In this document: piece by piece, positions 26,565 through 35,009 of the stretch
How positions within the stretch are numbered: the first letter of the stretch is position 1
Layout of the letters: each line of letters starts with the position of its first letter
Origin: JAIBJN01 sp963775505
Lineage (GTDB): Bacteria; Actinomycetota; Thermoleophilia; Gaiellales; Gaiellaceae
DNA: 64,000 nt
NCBI GenBank assembly: GCA_963775505.1
Contig: CAVZIL010000007.1
Span: 682,001 to 746,000 of the forward strand
Direction of reading: 5' to 3'
The notes under the pieces: model-generated
Told to the model about the DNA's origin: nothing
What the model saw: the letters and a program-made list of their open reading frames with translations, nothing else
Databases searched by the model: none
Program-made: the position numbers and the translations under genes

Positions 26565-27293
26565 GTGCAGCTTCTCGTTCGGACCTGGAACCTCTACCAC
26601 GGGAGGACGCACCCGCAGTCGTCGACGCTTCACCTCGAGGAGATGGTGCGCCTCGTCACCGCCGACGCCCCCGACGTCGTCGCCTTGCAGGAGGTGCCGC
26701 TCTGGGCGGTGAAGCGCCTCGACGACTGGAGCGGCATGAGCGCTTCCTGGGCGATGACGATGCCGGCGATCCTCGGTCCGCTGGCCCGCCGGGTGACCGC
26801 GGCGGATCCCGTGCGCTTTCGCTCGAGCCTGACCGGGCAGGCCAATGCGCTGCTCGTGAATCCGCACTTCGAGATCGGCCGCCACCGCCGAGTCGTCCTC
26901 AATCCCGGCCTCTCGCGCAAGGACTGGCTCCTGCGCGGCGGCGAGCGCCGCGTATGCCACTCCCTCGAGGTCTATGCGGGCGGGGAGACCATGGTGCTGG
27001 CGAACCTGCACGCCTCGAACCATCCCGAACGGCCGCTCGTCGAGGAGGAGATCGAGCGGGCGGCGGCCTTCGTCGCCTCGGCCGAGCGGTGCATCCTCTG
27101 CGGGGACTTCAACCTGCCGCGCTACCCGGTGGGCGGGTATTCGGCGCCGATCGAGGGGATCGACCAGATCCTCGTACGCGGTCTCGACGTCGAGCGGGGC
27201 CCCGAGGCGTGGGACGGGAAGCGCCGCCGCAGCCGCGACGTCGTCCTCTCCGACCACGCTCCCGTCGAGGCGGTGGTCGCATCGACCTCGTAG
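26565..27293 (+). CDS. Endonuclease/exonuclease/phosphatase-family hydrolase
   Basis: 242 residues, cytosolic (no signal). EEP landmarks: VRTWNLYHGRT, VVALQEVPLWA (metal Glu), ANLHASNHPERP, CILCGDFNLP (metal Asp/Asn) and VLSDHAPVEAVV (catalytic Asp-His). Smaller than exonuclease III, so a phosphodiesterase or nuclease of undefined specificity. GTG 26565 is fixed by the -10. It overlaps nothing upstream and runs straight into the class V aminotransferase. Confidence 0.85.
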   Translation: MQLLVRTWNLYHGRTHPQSSTLHLEEMVRLVTADAPDVVALQEVPLWAVKRLDDWSGMSASWAMTMPAILGPLARRVTAADPVRFRSSLTGQANALLVNPHFEIGRHRRVVLNPGLSRKDWLLRGGERRVCHSLEVYAGGETMVLANLHASNHPERPLVEEEIERAAAFVASAERCILCGDFNLPRYPVGGYSAPIEGIDQILVRGLDVERGPEAWDGKRRRSRDVVLSDHAPVEAVVASTS

Positions 27294-27313
27294 CGGTCCG
27301 TCGCGGCCTTCCC

Positions 27314-28364
27314 GTGCTCGAGCGGTATGCGTACCTGAACACGGGCACCTTCGGTCCGCTCCCGCGCGTCACCGTCGAGGCCATGCAGGCGGTGGAGCGC
27401 CGGGAGCTGGAGGAGGGCCGGTCGAGCCGCGCCTATTTCGAGGTCGCGCTGGACGCAGCGTGAGCGGCTCCGCGGCGAGCTCGCGCGGCTCCTGGCGACC
27501 GAGCCGGAGCAGGTGGCGCTCACGAGCTCGACGACGGAGGGGTGCAACATCGCCCTCCGCGGGCTCGGCATCGGGCCGGACGACGAGGTGGTGACGACGG
27601 ACTCGGAGCACCCCGGGCTCTTCGGCGGCCTGGTTGCCTCGGGAGCGAGCCTGCGGGTCGCGGCGATCCGCGGGCTTCCGGTCGCCGAGATCCTGCCGGC
27701 GATCCAGGCCCAGATCACGCCGCGAACGCGCCTCATCGGCGTCTCCCACGTGTCGTGGCTGACCGGCGCCGTCCTGCCGGTCCGCGAGCTGGCCGGGCAC
27801 GGAGTACCCGTGCTCGTCGACGGCGCGCAGGGCGCCGGCGCCATCCCCGTCGCCGTCGAGGAGCTCGGCGCCGACTTCTACACGGTGTCGGCGCAGAAAT
27901 GGCTGCTGGGGCCGGCCGCCACGGGCGCGCTCTACGTCGCCCGCGAGCGGCTCGAGGACTGCCGCGTCGCGTTCCCCTCGTACTTCTCCTGGAAGCTTCC
28001 CGACTACGAGCTCAAGGAGGGCGCCGTTCGCTTCGAGGGCTCCTGGACGCCGCCGGCATCGGTCAGCGGCTTGCTCGCGTCGTTCGCGTTCGCCGCCGAG
28101 GCGGGGGAGGAGCGCTTCGCCCGCGCCCTCGAGGCGGCCGAGCGATGCCGGACGCTGCTCGCGGAGCACGGTGCCGACGTGGCTACCGAGCCCGGCCAGG
28201 CAACGCTCGTCTCGTGGCGTGCCGACGAGCCCGAGGCGGTCGTCCACCGCCTGGCCGAGCAGGGCGTCGTCGTGCGCGACCTGCCCGGTACCGGTCTCGT
28301 GCGCGCCTCGTGCGGCTTCTGGACGAGCGAGGAGGATCTCGAACGCCTCGTTCGGGGGCTTTAG
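27314..28364 (+). CDS. Class V PLP-dependent aminotransferase (cysteine desulfurase-like), one frame change
   Basis: The N-terminal block YAYLNTGTFGPLPR is typical of class V enzymes; the frame shifts near 27456 (QRERLRGELARLLATEPEQ resumes) and continues through TSSTTEGCNIALRGLG, SEHPGLFGGL, the PLP Asp region VLVDGAQGAGAIPV and the Schiff-base lysine in TVSAQKWLLGP. About 350 residues. The family sequence seems to start some 12 residues before GTG 27314, overlapping the EEP gene end, so the true start may be non-standard or lost to an indel. The catalytic Cys of desulfurases is not obvious. Confidence 0.75.
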
Positions 28365-28394
28365 CTCCCCTCTGAGCAGGCCGAATCGATTCGC

Positions 28395-29642
28395 ATGCCG
28401 CGATCTCTGCGGGGCCTCGTCCTCGCCGGCGCCCTCGTGCTGGCGGGGTGCGGCGTGGGCGGGCAGAAGGCCGACGACTCGGCCGAGCCGAAGCCGCTCA
28501 CGAAGGCGCAGCTCGCGGCGATGGTGCTGCCGCGGGACGAGCTCGGGACGGTCGCGGAGGGACTGACGTTCGACAAGCGGTCGGGCCCGGTCGCCAACGC
28601 CGCGGCCGCCGAGGGAAGCATCGACCCGAACGACACTGCCACGTCCCTCCGGAGCGACGGCCGGCTCAACGGCCACAAGGCGTGGTACGGCGACGCCAGC
28701 CTCGCCAGCCTGAAGAAGGGCGCGGCGTCTTCTTCGTCGGGAACCGAGGTCGAGCTCATGGAGGACACGGTCTACGCGGCGCAGTACCTCCACACGCAGC
28801 TCGGCGACTTTCAGCGGTTCCAGGGCAAGGAGGCCGGCACGACGCTCAGCGGCGTCAAGCCCTTCGCGGTCAACGACGTCGGCGACGAGGCCGAAGGCTT
28901 TGTCGCCAACGCGAGCGCCGGGCGGGACACGGCCTACGTCACCACCGTGGCCTTCCGGAGGAACAGGATCATCGGCGCTGCGATCGTCGTTCGGGGCGAC
29001 AAGGAGGATGCCCAGGGTGAGGCGCGTGCCCTCGCCGTGAAGCTCGACAGCCGTATTCAGGCCGTGCTCGCCGGTGAGATTCCCGTCGGTCCGGCTCCGG
29101 AGGAGGACGCCCCGACGGACGCTCCCGCGGCAGCCGCCGAGCGGCTGCCGCAGGTGACCCTGCAGCCCCAGGACGTCGGCGCAGGCGTGACGGCGGTGGA
29201 CGAAGGCGAGCTCGCGGAGGCCGGCTATGTCGGGTACCAGCGCACGTTCGAGGACGTCGTGGTCGGGGGCTCTCATCTGATCCGGCTCCAGGCTCGCACC
29301 GCCGCCTACGACAAGCCGGCTCAGGCGGCCGTCGCTCACAGGCTCGTGACGCAGGCTGTCGGCCGCCGGGCCTTCGCGGACGGAATCGCGAGGGCCTTCG
29401 GGAAGGAGACGGCGGTCACCCCCACGGACATCCGGGTTCGCTCGTTCGCGACCGGGGTGCGCGGGATGACGGGAGTCGTCGCCACCTTCGAGCTCGTCGG
29501 CGCGAGGTTCCGGACGGTCTCGGTCTTCGTCCGCTCGGGCCGCTTCGTGCAGTCCGTGACCGGCATCTGCAGGCCCGACGACGTGCAACCGGACGACCTG
29601 AAGGCGCTCGCGCGCCGGGCGCAAGCCCGCCTGACGGCGTAG
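28395..29642 (+). CDS. Lipoprotein with two-part extracytoplasmic domain, unknown
   Basis: 415 residues with lipobox LAGC (Cys19) and then an Ala/Lys/Asp-rich linker. Two similar-sized halves are joined by an Ala/Pro/Glu linker near residues 230-250; both have the pattern of a mixed alpha/beta fold (AVNDVGDEAEGF in the first; RSFATGVRGMTGVVATFE in the second). Related in style to actinobacterial sensor/LppX-like lipoproteins, but no family is recognised. Convergent with the HD gene, stops adjacent. Confidence 0.65.
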   Translation: MPRSLRGLVLAGALVLAGCGVGGQKADDSAEPKPLTKAQLAAMVLPRDELGTVAEGLTFDKRSGPVANAAAAEGSIDPNDTATSLRSDGRLNGHKAWYGDASLASLKKGAASSSSGTEVELMEDTVYAAQYLHTQLGDFQRFQGKEAGTTLSGVKPFAVNDVGDEAEGFVANASAGRDTAYVTTVAFRRNRIIGAAIVVRGDKEDAQGEARALAVKLDSRIQAVLAGEIPVGPAPEEDAPTDAPAAAAERLPQVTLQPQDVGAGVTAVDEGELAEAGYVGYQRTFEDVVVGGSHLIRLQARTAAYDKPAQAAVAHRLVTQAVGRRAFADGIARAFGKETAVTPTDIRVRSFATGVRGMTGVVATFELVGARFRTVSVFVRSGRFVQSVTGICRPDDVQPDDLKALARRAQARLTA

Positions 29643-30212
29643 CTACGCCGCCGCCGTGCGGAGCCCGAGCTCGGGCGCGATCGGCCGCATCGCCGTCACG
29701 ACGTTGCGGATGTGGTCGTCGAGCTCGAGGCCGAGGAGCTCGGCGCCCGCGTAGACCTCGTCGCGGTGGACGCCGGCGGCGAACGACGGCTGCTTCAGCT
29801 TCTTCTTCACCGACTTCGGCTCGAGGGTCTCGATTCCGTCGGGTCGCACGAGCCCGCACGCGTGGACGAAGCCGGCGAGCTCGTCGCAGGCGAAGAGCGT
29901 CTTCTTGAGCGGCGTGTCCCTCGGCATCTCCAGGTGCTCGGCGTGCGAGAGGACGGCTTCGACGACCTCCTCAGGCCAGCCCTCCTCGCGGAGGATCGGC
30001 GCGCCGTTCTGAGGATGCCGGTCGAGCGTCGGGTGAATCTCGTAGTCGAAGTCGTGCAGAAGCGCGACCGTGCGCCAGAGCTCCTCGTCCTCGCCGTTCT
30101 CGCGGGCGTAGAAGCCGACGCAGGCCTCGACAGCGAGCGCGTGGCGGCGGAGCGCCTCGCTCTTGGTGTAGCGGGTCAGCGTCTCCCAGGCTCGGTCGCG
30201 GGTCACGTCCAT
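29643..30212 (-). CDS. HD-domain hydrolase
   Basis: 189 residues with the HD signature VALLHDFDYEIHP at about residues 48-60, the upstream His in RRHALAVEACVGF and a later SHAEHLEMPRDTPL, matching the metal-binding HD set. Likely a nucleotide or phosphate hydrolase; substrate unknown. ATG 30212, with minus-strand TATCCT eleven bases upstream, shared with the murA promoter. Confidence 0.8.
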   Translation of the reverse strand: MDVTRDRAWETLTRYTKSEALRRHALAVEACVGFYARENGEDEELWRTVALLHDFDYEIHPTLDRHPQNGAPILREEGWPEEVVEAVLSHAEHLEMPRDTPLKKTLFACDELAGFVHACGLVRPDGIETLEPKSVKKKLKQPSFAAGVHRDEVYAGAELLGLELDDHIRNVVTAMRPIAPELGLRTAAA

Positions 30213-30222
30213 CGGGGCCGTT

Positions 30223-30229
30223 TAGGATA
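30223..30229. promoter_or_regulatory. Symmetric bidirectional -10 TAGGATA (murA / HD gene)
   Basis: TAGGAT on the plus strand (30223-30228) and TATCCT on the minus strand (30229-30224) share the same seven bases. The minus -10 ends 11 bases before the HD gene ATG; the plus -10 would leave a leader of about 35 bases before GTG 30270. Confidence 0.5.
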
Positions 30230-30269
30230 GCCTCGTGGGTCGCTTCGGCCTGCGAGCCCGAAGAGACCT

Positions 30270-31581
30270 GTGCCCGAGACCCTCGTCACCGACACTCTGA
30301 TGGAGTCCTTCGTCATCGAAGGCGGCCGTCCGCTTCACGGCTCGATCCGCGCGACGGGCAACAAGAACGCCGCCTTGCCGATCATCGCGGCCTCGCTCCT
30401 CACCGACGAGCCCGTGACGCTCACCAACGTCCCTGCGATCCGGGACGTCGAGACGATGCTCGAGCTCGTCGCCGACCTCGGGATCGAGGTCGAGCACCCG
30501 GGAGACGGCGTCGTCAGGATCGTCGCGGAGGACGTCAGGAAGACCGAGCTCGACGCCGAGCTCTGCACCCGGATCCGCGCCTCGATCCTCCTGGCGGGGC
30601 CGCTCGTCGCCCGCTGGGGCGAGGCCGTGGTGCCTCCGCCCGGGGGCGACGTGATCGGCCGCCGGCGCCTCGACACGCACATCCACGCGCTGGCGCGGCT
30701 GGGCGCGGAGATCACGGCCGAGCGGCGGCTGCACATGAAGGCCAAGGGCCTGGTGGGGACGCAGGTCTTCCTGGACGAGGCGTCGGTGACCGGCACGGAG
30801 AACGCCGTCATGGCGGCGTCCCTCGCCGCCGGCGAGACGACGATCGTCAACGCCGCGTGCGAGCCGCACGTGCAGGATCTCTGCCGCTTCCTCGTCTCCC
30901 TCGGCGCCCACATCGAGGGCATCGGCTCCAACGTCCTCGTCGTGCGCGGCGTCGACCGGCTGAGCGGCGGCGAGTGGCGCGTCTGCCCCGACCACATCGA
31001 GGTGGCGAGCTTCGTCGGCCTCGGCGCGGTGACGGAGGGGGAGATCGTGATCGAGGACGTCGTGCCCGAGCACATGGTCGGCGTGTGGCACGGGTTCGAG
31101 CGCCTCGGCGTCGAGTGGCACGCCGACGGGAGCTCGGTTCGGGTTCCCGGCGGGCAGGAGCTCGTCATCCAGGACGACCTCGGCGCCCAGATCCCGAAGA
31201 TCGAGGACGGGCCGTGGCCGGCGTTCCCGGCCGACCTGACCTCGATCGCGCTCGCGGTGGCGACGCAGGCCCGGGGCACCGTGCTCGTCTTCGAGAAGAT
31301 GTTCGAGAACCGGCTCTTCTTCGTGGACAAGCTCGTCACGATGGGCGCCCGGATCATCCTCTGCGACCCGCACCGTGCCGTCGTGAACGGGCCGACGCAG
31401 GCTCTATGGCGAGCGGATGGAGAGCCCGGACATCCGCGCCGGGATGGCAATGCTGATCGCGAGCCTCTGCGCGGAGGGGCGCTCCACGATCGGGAACATC
31501 GGACAGATCGACCGCGGCTACGAACGAATCGACGAGCGCCTCCGCGCGCTCGGCGCGAGCATCGAAAGGGTGGACGGATGA
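30270..31581 (+). CDS. murA: UDP-N-acetylglucosamine 1-carboxyvinyltransferase with Asp at the catalytic Cys position, one frame change
   Basis: First committed step of peptidoglycan synthesis (PEP + UDP-GlcNAc). N-terminus SFVIEGGRPLHGSIRATGNKN is diagnostic. In the catalytic loop most MurA have GGCxIGxR; here the text is PPGGDVIGRRRLDTHI, so Cys is replaced by Asp, as in mycobacterial and chlamydial MurA, which are naturally fosfomycin-tolerant. The frame breaks near 31398 and resumes as LYGERMESPDIRAGMAM to TGA 31579-31581. About 437 residues. GTG 30270 or ATG 30300 could be the start. Overlaps ridA (ATGA). Confidence 0.93.
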
Positions 31582-31976
31582 CACACCACAAGCAGGCCGT
31601 GAGGACGGAGAACGCCCCGGCGCCGTTCGAGGGAGCGCCCTACTCGCAGGGGATCGTCGCCGGAGAGATGGTGTACGTCTCGGGGCAACTGGGGATCGAC
31701 CCGGTGCAGGGGCACGTGGTCGAGGGCGGGATCGTCGAGCAGACCGAGCAGGTGATGAAGAACCTCGCGGCCATCCTCGCCGAGGCCGGCTGCAGCCTCG
31801 ACGACGTCGTCATGACCTCGATCTTCCTCATCGACCTGCAGGATTTCCAGGCGATGAACCAGGTCTACGCCCGCCACCTGGCGGAGCCGTACCCCGCTCG
31901 GGCGACCGTGCAGATCGCGTCGCTCCCGTCAGGAGCGAGGATCGAGATCGCGGTCGTCGCCCGCAAGCCCGAGTAG
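31578..31976 (+). CDS. ridA: RidA/YjgF-family enamine-imine deaminase
   Basis: 132 residues with the family features APYSQGIVAGEMVYVSGQL, NLAAILAEAGCSLDDVV and the C-terminal PARATVQIASLPSGARIEI (active-site Arg in the PARATVQ block). Hydrolyses reactive 2-aminoacrylate-type intermediates released by PLP enzymes. Coupled to murA by ATGA overlap. Two PLP enzymes are encoded within 15 kb upstream, a fitting but non-specific context. Confidence 0.95.
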   Translation: MTHHKQAVRTENAPAPFEGAPYSQGIVAGEMVYVSGQLGIDPVQGHVVEGGIVEQTEQVMKNLAAILAEAGCSLDDVVMTSIFLIDLQDFQAMNQVYARHLAEPYPARATVQIASLPSGARIEIAVVARKPE

Positions 31977-31991
31977 CCGGCCGACGACGGG

Positions 31992-32010
31992 CCGTCCCTA
32001 GGCGGGACGG
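31992..32010. terminator. Bidirectional hairpin between ridA and the repeat protein
   Basis: CCGTCCC (31992-31998) and GGGACGG (32004-32010) form a perfect seven-pair stem with loop TAGGC; the minus-strand stop codon lies in it. Followed on the plus strand by a T-rich TCTTCTTG. Confidence 0.55.
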
Positions 32011-34915
32011 ACCGTCTTCTTGTGGTACTCGGTCTCGAAGCCGGTCTTCGTGATCTTGAAAGTCACCGTGCCGGGGTAGCGCTTCGCGCGAACGCGGAAG
32101 GTGACGGCGCCCGAGGCGTTCGACTGCTTCGTCACGGCGTTGACGCCGGCGCCGGAGACGCGCACGTTCGCGCCCTCCACCGGCTGGAAGCTGGCGTTGC
32201 GCACGGTGACGGTGATCGTCTTCCGCTTTCCCTTCACCGGGTAGCCGGTCGACAGCACCTTGAACTCCTGCAGCGTCGGCGTGCCGCCGCCCCCGGGTCG
32301 GTGACTGGCGGCAGCGTGAACGAGCGGACGCCGGTGAAGTCGCCCATGTTCGAGTCGGTGTCGACCACGGCGACGCGCCAGTAGAAGGTGCCGCCGGCGG
32401 TGTACGTGGTGCTGTTCAGGAGCGGCGCGTACGACGTCGTCTCGGTATTGAGGTTCTCGACCGTGGTCAGGAAGTCGGCCCGGGTGGAGACCTGGACTCG
32501 GTAGTGGTCGGCCCGGGGGCGCGGATCCCAGCTGAAGAGGAGCCTCCGGTCGCCCGTCTCCTCGCCTGGATTGGCGGGCTCGGGGATCGTGTGCGTGAAC
32601 GTCCCAGGCAGCGAGTAGGGGCCGTGGACGACGGCGCTCGAGTCGGTCGGGAAGTTGGCCCGCACCTGCCACGTGGCGACGCCGACCCCGGTCAGCTTGG
32701 TGAAGGTTCCCGCCGGCGCCGGGATGTTGGTGAACGTCGACGTGTCGCCGTCGGGCTCGACCAGGTGGACGTCGTAGGAGATCGCTCCCGGCACGGTGCT
32801 CCAGCGAATGGTCGGCAGGAGCGAGCCGCTCGTCGGGTTCCCCGGGTCGAGGACGGGCTTCGGCAGCTGCTTCGTGAAGGTCTCGGTCTGCGACCACGTG
32901 AGGCCGACCATGGTGGTCGTGCCGTTCTCGGCGTCGGCCCGCACGCGCCAGTACAACGTCGTGTCGGACGGGTAGGTGGTGTTGCTCGTGTACGCCGTCG
33001 AGTCCGTGACGATGTCGTCGATCGGGCTGGAGAAGGTCGGGTTCTGGGCCACCTGGACGCGGTAGCGGCGCGCGCCGAAAACCGGCGACCACTGGAACTC
33101 GGTGGCGGGAGTGTTCACGGCCTCGTCGTCGACGGGGCTTTCGAGCGTTGGCGGCGTCGACTGCTTGGTGAAGCTTTGCGGGTTGCTCGACAGCGGGTCC
33201 GTGGCCACCCCGCTGCCGTCGGCGTTGTTGGCCGGCAGAACCGCCCAGTAGTAGAGGGTCGTCTCGTCCGCGTAGCCGATCGACTGCGACGGGCTGCGCC
33301 TGGGCGCGTAGGCGGGAATGCGGGTGTACGCGTAGTCGACGATGGTCGTGAAGTTGGCGTCGCGGGAGACGAGCACGTAGTAGCTCTCGGCCCCGGGCAC
33401 CTCGTCCCAGGTGAAGAGCGGCATCTCTCCGACCGAGGCGCCGGTGAGTGGAGCGTTGTAGGCGGAGCCCGGCATCTGGCAGGGGCTGCACGACGTGGAA
33501 GCCGGCGGCCCGGTCCAGAGGAAGCCCGGCTGGTTGATCGCGGGGAGGTAGCTCCAGTCGCCGAACACGAACGACGCGCCCGAGGACGGCGACGCGCGGT
33601 CGACTGCCCGCACGCGCGCGCAGTAGGACTGGCCCGTCGTCAGCGAATTGTTGAGGTCGTCCGAGATGGGGATCGACGGGTAGGGGTCGCCTGCCGGCCC
33701 GCTCCAGCCAAGGGGTGTCCAGGCGGTCAGGGTCGTTGGAGTGTTCTCCCAGATGGCCTGCGTCCAGTCGCAGGCGCCGTCGGCGAACTCCGTGATGTTG
33801 ACCTGGTAGCTCGACGCTCCCGCCACGGGGTCCCAGGTGATGATCGGCACCCCGGTGTCGACGACGGCGGTACCCGTATCGGCGTCGGTCGCCGGGTCGC
33901 CGTGGTTGTCGCGCATGCGCAGGTTCTTGATGCTCGGGGCGGTGACCGGCGGGACGTTGTCAAACGTCTTTATAAAGGTCGGTCCCTCGTTCCAGACGCC
34001 GGCGTTGTTGCTCGGGTCGATGGCCCGCACGCGCCAGTAGTACGTGTTGTTGGCGAGGATCTCCGCGGGCGTGAGCGAGGTTCCGAGCGTCGAGATGCGC
34101 CCCTTGATCGGGTCGCAGCAGACCTTCGAGCTCTCTGCCCAGTCGGAGGAGAAGTTCACCTCTACCTCGTAGCCCGCCGCGCCCTCGACGAGATCCCAGG
34201 AAAAGCGTGGGTCGAAGACCTCGGGCGCGGCGACCTGATCGGTCACGGCGGGCGTGGTCGCGGTGGGCCACGACCAGGTGAAGGACGCAACCGTGGACGG
34301 GCCGCCCTGGTGGTCCTCGGCGTCGAGCGGCGTGACGTTCCAGTAGTAGGTGCCCGGCGCCAGTGGGTCATTCAGCGTGAAGGACGTCGCAGCCGTCTCG
34401 AACGGCTCGCCCCAGACGAGCGAGCCGAGGGCCGGGTCGGTGGCGACTTTCACGAGATACTTCGCCGCGCCCGGGACGACGCTCCAGTTGAGCTCGAGGG
34501 CCTCGCTCGGGTACGTGATCGTGGCGCCGTTCGTCGGGTTGAGAAGCGTCGGCTGGGCCGTCCACGCGAGCTCGAACGAGCGCACGTCCGACCAGGCTCC
34601 CAGCGCGCCGGCGCCGGTCACGCCTCGTACCCGCCAGTAGTAGGTCCCGTTGGCGACGACATCCTTCGCCGTCGCGCGGGTGTTCTTCGTGGTCAGGTTG
34701 AGGATCGGCGAGTTGAACGCCGGGTCGCCAGCAAGCTCGAACTCGTACGTGGCCGCGTCTGCAACGGCATCCCACTTGAACGACGGCAGCGCGCTCGTCG
34801 TCACGCCGTCGTTCGGCGTGGTGAGAACCGGCGCCACTGGCGCAGTCGCGGCGGGCGCGACGAGCACGAGCCCGGCGACGAGCGCAGAGAGGACGAGGCG
34901 CGATGTTCGAGACAC
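31998..34915 (-). CDS. Large secreted fibronectin-III-like repeat protein, one frame change
   Basis: About 970 residues. Signal peptide SRLVLSALVAGLVLVAPAATA follows GTG 34915. Roughly eight beta-sandwich repeats recur every 90-110 residues, each with a WDxVxGAxxYxVxV strand and a TTYYWRVRA-type strand (e.g. NGTYYWRVRGV, NNTYYWRVRAI, DTTLYWRVRAD, GGTFYWRVAVV). The frame slips in a C-run near 32295; the last domain is a carboxypeptidase-regulatory/Ig-like module (TITVTVRNASFQPVEGANV) and the stop is TAG. Likely a cell-surface or secreted binding protein. Confidence 0.8.
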
Positions 34916-34937
34916 TGTGGCGGCAGACCCCCACCGC

Positions 34938-34981
34938 ACCGTAGGCGGAGAGGTCGCGGATGCATCCCCTCAAGGGGGGAT
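34938..34981. promoter_or_regulatory. Divergent regulatory region: -10 TACGGT (minus) and nested palindromes
   Basis: Minus-strand TACGGT (34943-34938) precedes the repeat-protein start GTG 34915. Upstream lie the ten-base palindrome GGATGCATCC (34958-34967) and an overlapping inverted repeat ATCCCC-TCAAGG-GGGGAT (34964-34981), operator-like, shared with the divergent tRNA nucleotidyltransferase gene. Confidence 0.4.
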
Positions 34982-34996
34982 ACCACCGCCCAGGTC

Positions 34997-35002
34997 TAAC
35001 CT
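34997..35002 (+). promoter_or_regulatory. -10 element TAACCT, leaderless start of the DHH-CBS-nucleotidyltransferase gene
   Basis: TAACCT ends seven bases before GTG 35010 and no Shine-Dalgarno is present; this fixes the start well downstream of the in-frame codons at 34650. Confidence 0.5.
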
Positions 35003-35009
35003 TCTCCCG

